A stretch of DNA of 64,000 nucleotides, taken from contig WPIO01000023.1 in NCBI GenBank assembly GCA_009760855.2, positions 3,848,501-3,912,500 of the forward strand, given 5' to 3'. This DNA comes from Cristatella mucedo (lineage: Eukaryota; Bryozoa; Phylactolaemata; Cristatellidae). The notes under the pieces are model-generated. The model worked only from the letters and a program-made list of their open reading frames with translations, ran no database searches and was not told the origin of the DNA. Below, one piece after another: positions 62,375 to 64,000 of this stretch. The position numbers and the translations under genes were made by a program. Position 1 is the stretch's first letter; the number at the start of each line of letters is the position of its first letter.

Positions 62375-62692
62375 TTTAATAACGCAGCCGACAAACAGAA
62401 CGTGGACCGTATCCAAATACAGACAAAGTACAAGCAACCAACGGGTCCAATGTATAGTACTCCTTAATGATTGCTATTGCCTGAGCACATCATACATACT
62501 AATCGTAAGACTACTGGCTCATGATCAGCCGTAGCTGGTGTGGCCTTAGCAGGGGGCTATTGGCCTAGGTGCGGCAAATCAGCTGTGGCCTGCAGCTCCG
62601 AAAATAGCTGGTGTCTGAGTCAGTCAGTGATGCACTGCAGGTCACGGTTAAATCTTCCGGAACAATGGCTGTGAAGCGGACTAAGTCAACTA
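62375..62692 (-). mobile_element. Copia element, 5' LTR of the deleted unit
   Basis: Aligns to the LTR at 59990-60306 with few gaps and stands immediately before gag on minus. Its outer end reads TAGTTGACTTAGTCC on minus, so the TGTTG start is mutated. Beyond it, 62695-62765, is another piece of gag leader (CCAAACCAACGACGCCAGTG), so a further unit once preceded it. Confidence 0.8.
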
Positions 62693-62765
62693 ACTTCTCC
62701 AAACCAACGACGCCAGTGAACGCTGGACCCATAGCCTGTGAGACGCAGTGCTGCGGCGAAGGTGC

Positions 62766-63472
62766 ACCTGGGCAGCTCTCAGGTTAGCCGCAAGCTCTTG
62801 CCTTAGTGGGTTCGACTAGGGCTCTTACCCGCCTCCTGGTCAACCCAGCTCAGCTTAGAATGGAGCTCTGTGCAGGCGATGCGGTTAAGAGATGGACCGC
62901 CTAATGTGCTTAAGTAGAAAAAGCAGTAACGAGCGAGGTTCGGAGTTTAAAGAGAGAATATACCGGGACGACTGACAGAGCTCGGGCTGCCGCTTCCGTA
63001 GTCGATGCGAGACTACGCTTCGAGAGCACGAGAGTGGAACCTACGGCGACGAACAGCTAAGTGCAACTTAGACTGTGCAGTTACGTTCTGCCGGCTATGC
63101 AGTTAGCTGCTCGTATCTTGGAGTGCTGTAGCGGTCCGCCTTCTGGCTCGGGACCACCGCTAGCGACGCGCACATAGGGTAGTTATTATACTCGGGCTTC
63201 GATAGTTCGCGCAGCAGTTAACTCCGTCGGTCCGGTACGCGCCGCGTAAACACGCTGGGTATATTCGGGCTCCTGGAGCTCGCGGAGTTAACTCCGTCGG
63301 TCCGGTGCAGGCCGCTTGCGCCGGCGCGTAACCGCTACTCGCAGGCCCATAATAAACTGTGGCTTTTGGCGCCCAGTTGTGGCCACTTGCGTATTTTAAG
63401 TGCACTGTAGCACTGCATCGCACAGTCCACCGGTAGAGAACCGGGGGACGAGCAATCCCCGCGCGGTTACAA
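62766..63472. mobile_element. Possible solo LTR of a different element
   Basis: About 700 GC-rich bp interrupts the copia series between gag-leader sequence and the third LTR. It has a TATA-like word (GAGAATATACC, 62954), AATAAA at about 63350, an internally repeated TTAACTCCGTCGGTCCGGT (near 63218 and 63292), and ends ...GGTTACA. No coding sequence. The assignment rests on these signals and on its position only. Confidence 0.35.
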
Positions 63473-63489
63473 GATATTCAATAGTCAAT

Positions 63490-63838
63490 GGTTGAAAAAT
63501 TACGGTAATGTTTTCTAACACAGCTGAAAACAGAACGTGGACCGTGCAATTACTGAAAAAGAAAAAGCGACAAATAGGTCCAATATATAATAGTCCTAAA
63601 TGGTTATCATTTGCTGAGCAAGCCGTTATGCATACTAATCTTAATATTATGGGCTTCTCTTCATGATCACGCAGTGATCAGTCGTAACTATTGTGGCCTT
63701 AGACGAGATCAATTGGCCCAAGTACACGTGACATCCAGCCAATCACTCAGCCAGTCTTATACTGTAGGTCAAGGTGAGATCACTCACTGTCTTATAGGCA
63801 CACTGGCTGTGAAGCGGATTCATTCAACGGTAAGTAGC
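63490..63838 (-). mobile_element. Copia element, third LTR (older)
   Basis: Shares AGTCAATGGTTGAAAAATTA, AACAGAACGTGGACCGT, AGGTCCAATATATA and CTGTAGGTCAAGGTGAGATC with the other two LTRs in order, but is more diverged. Same orientation. Confidence 0.7.
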
Positions 63839-63990
63839 TTGGATGCAGCTCAGGACGGCTGGAAAGGATGTGCCATAGTCGGCTGCTGCAGAGAAGATAT
63901 CACGTAGGAATTGTGTGAGTTCCACTGCCTAGGACCGCTGCAGAGCAAAAGCTTGTGTCACTAACGGTCTTTAAGCTGAGGAATGGAAAA
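63838..63990 (-). mobile_element. LINE family 2 fragment at window end
   Basis: GGTAAGTAGCTTGGATGCAG, CAGGACGGCTGGAAAGG and GAGTTCCACTGCCTAGGAC match the minus-strand LINE-2 copy at 57.64-57.77 kb. Confidence 0.65.
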
Positions 63991-64000
63991 GCTAATTTAT

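Overview
This is nuclear DNA from an intron-rich, repeat-rich invertebrate animal. The evidence is GT-AG spliced genes, a metazoan-type clathrin heavy chain, a BLOC-1 subunit gene, and many non-LTR retrotransposons, tRNA-derived SINEs, a copia-type LTR element and DNA-transposon relics. I cannot name the species. A sponge, cnidarian or other non-vertebrate is plausible, but nothing here decides between them. There are no bacterial operons, CRISPR arrays or rRNA genes.

Three host genes lie on the plus strand. (1) About 0.6-12.6 kb (possibly to 13.83 kb): at least seven short exons, phase-compatible up to exon 6, of an alpha-helical coiled-coil protein that I cannot identify and that probably begins left of the window. 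(2) 13.89-33.10 kb: a complete five-exon gene for BLOC1S4 (cappuccino), 196 aa, all introns phase 0. Its 14 kb first intron is packed with nested transposons. (3) 43.88-56.90 kb: a complete 26-exon clathrin heavy chain gene, 1678 aa, including the QLMLT Hsc70-binding motif near the C-terminus. Clathrin and BLOC-1 both act in endosomal and lysosome-related organelle traffic, but I see no sign that the two genes are linked functionally here.

The rest is mobile-element sediment. LINE family 1 (CR1/L2/Jockey-like, APE endonuclease plus RT) is present in more than a dozen 5'-truncated copies on both strands; all end in a stem-loop followed by (ATT)n. LINE family 2 is seen only as C-terminal/3' fragments. 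SINE family 1 has a tRNA-like head and its own tail. SINE family 2 has a tRNA-like head joined to a tail that copies the LINE-1 3' stem-loop, with compensatory changes in the stem. A P-element/THAP9-like transposase relic (minus strand, 18.3-22.4 kb) is split by a LINE-1 insertion. A Ty1/copia-type element (59.7-63.8 kb, minus strand) has three same-direction LTRs, a large internal deletion and a SINE-2 inside its protease region. There are also a mariner-like MITE, a plant-type telomere-like stretch, an 18-bp minisatellite, and long (TC)n/(TCTG)n arrays just upstream of the clathrin gene.

Regions not listed separately (2.83-4.37, 9.84-11.26, 33.1-34.5, 35.35-36.44, 36.6-38.28, 57.8-58.8 kb) hold no gene or repeat I can support.
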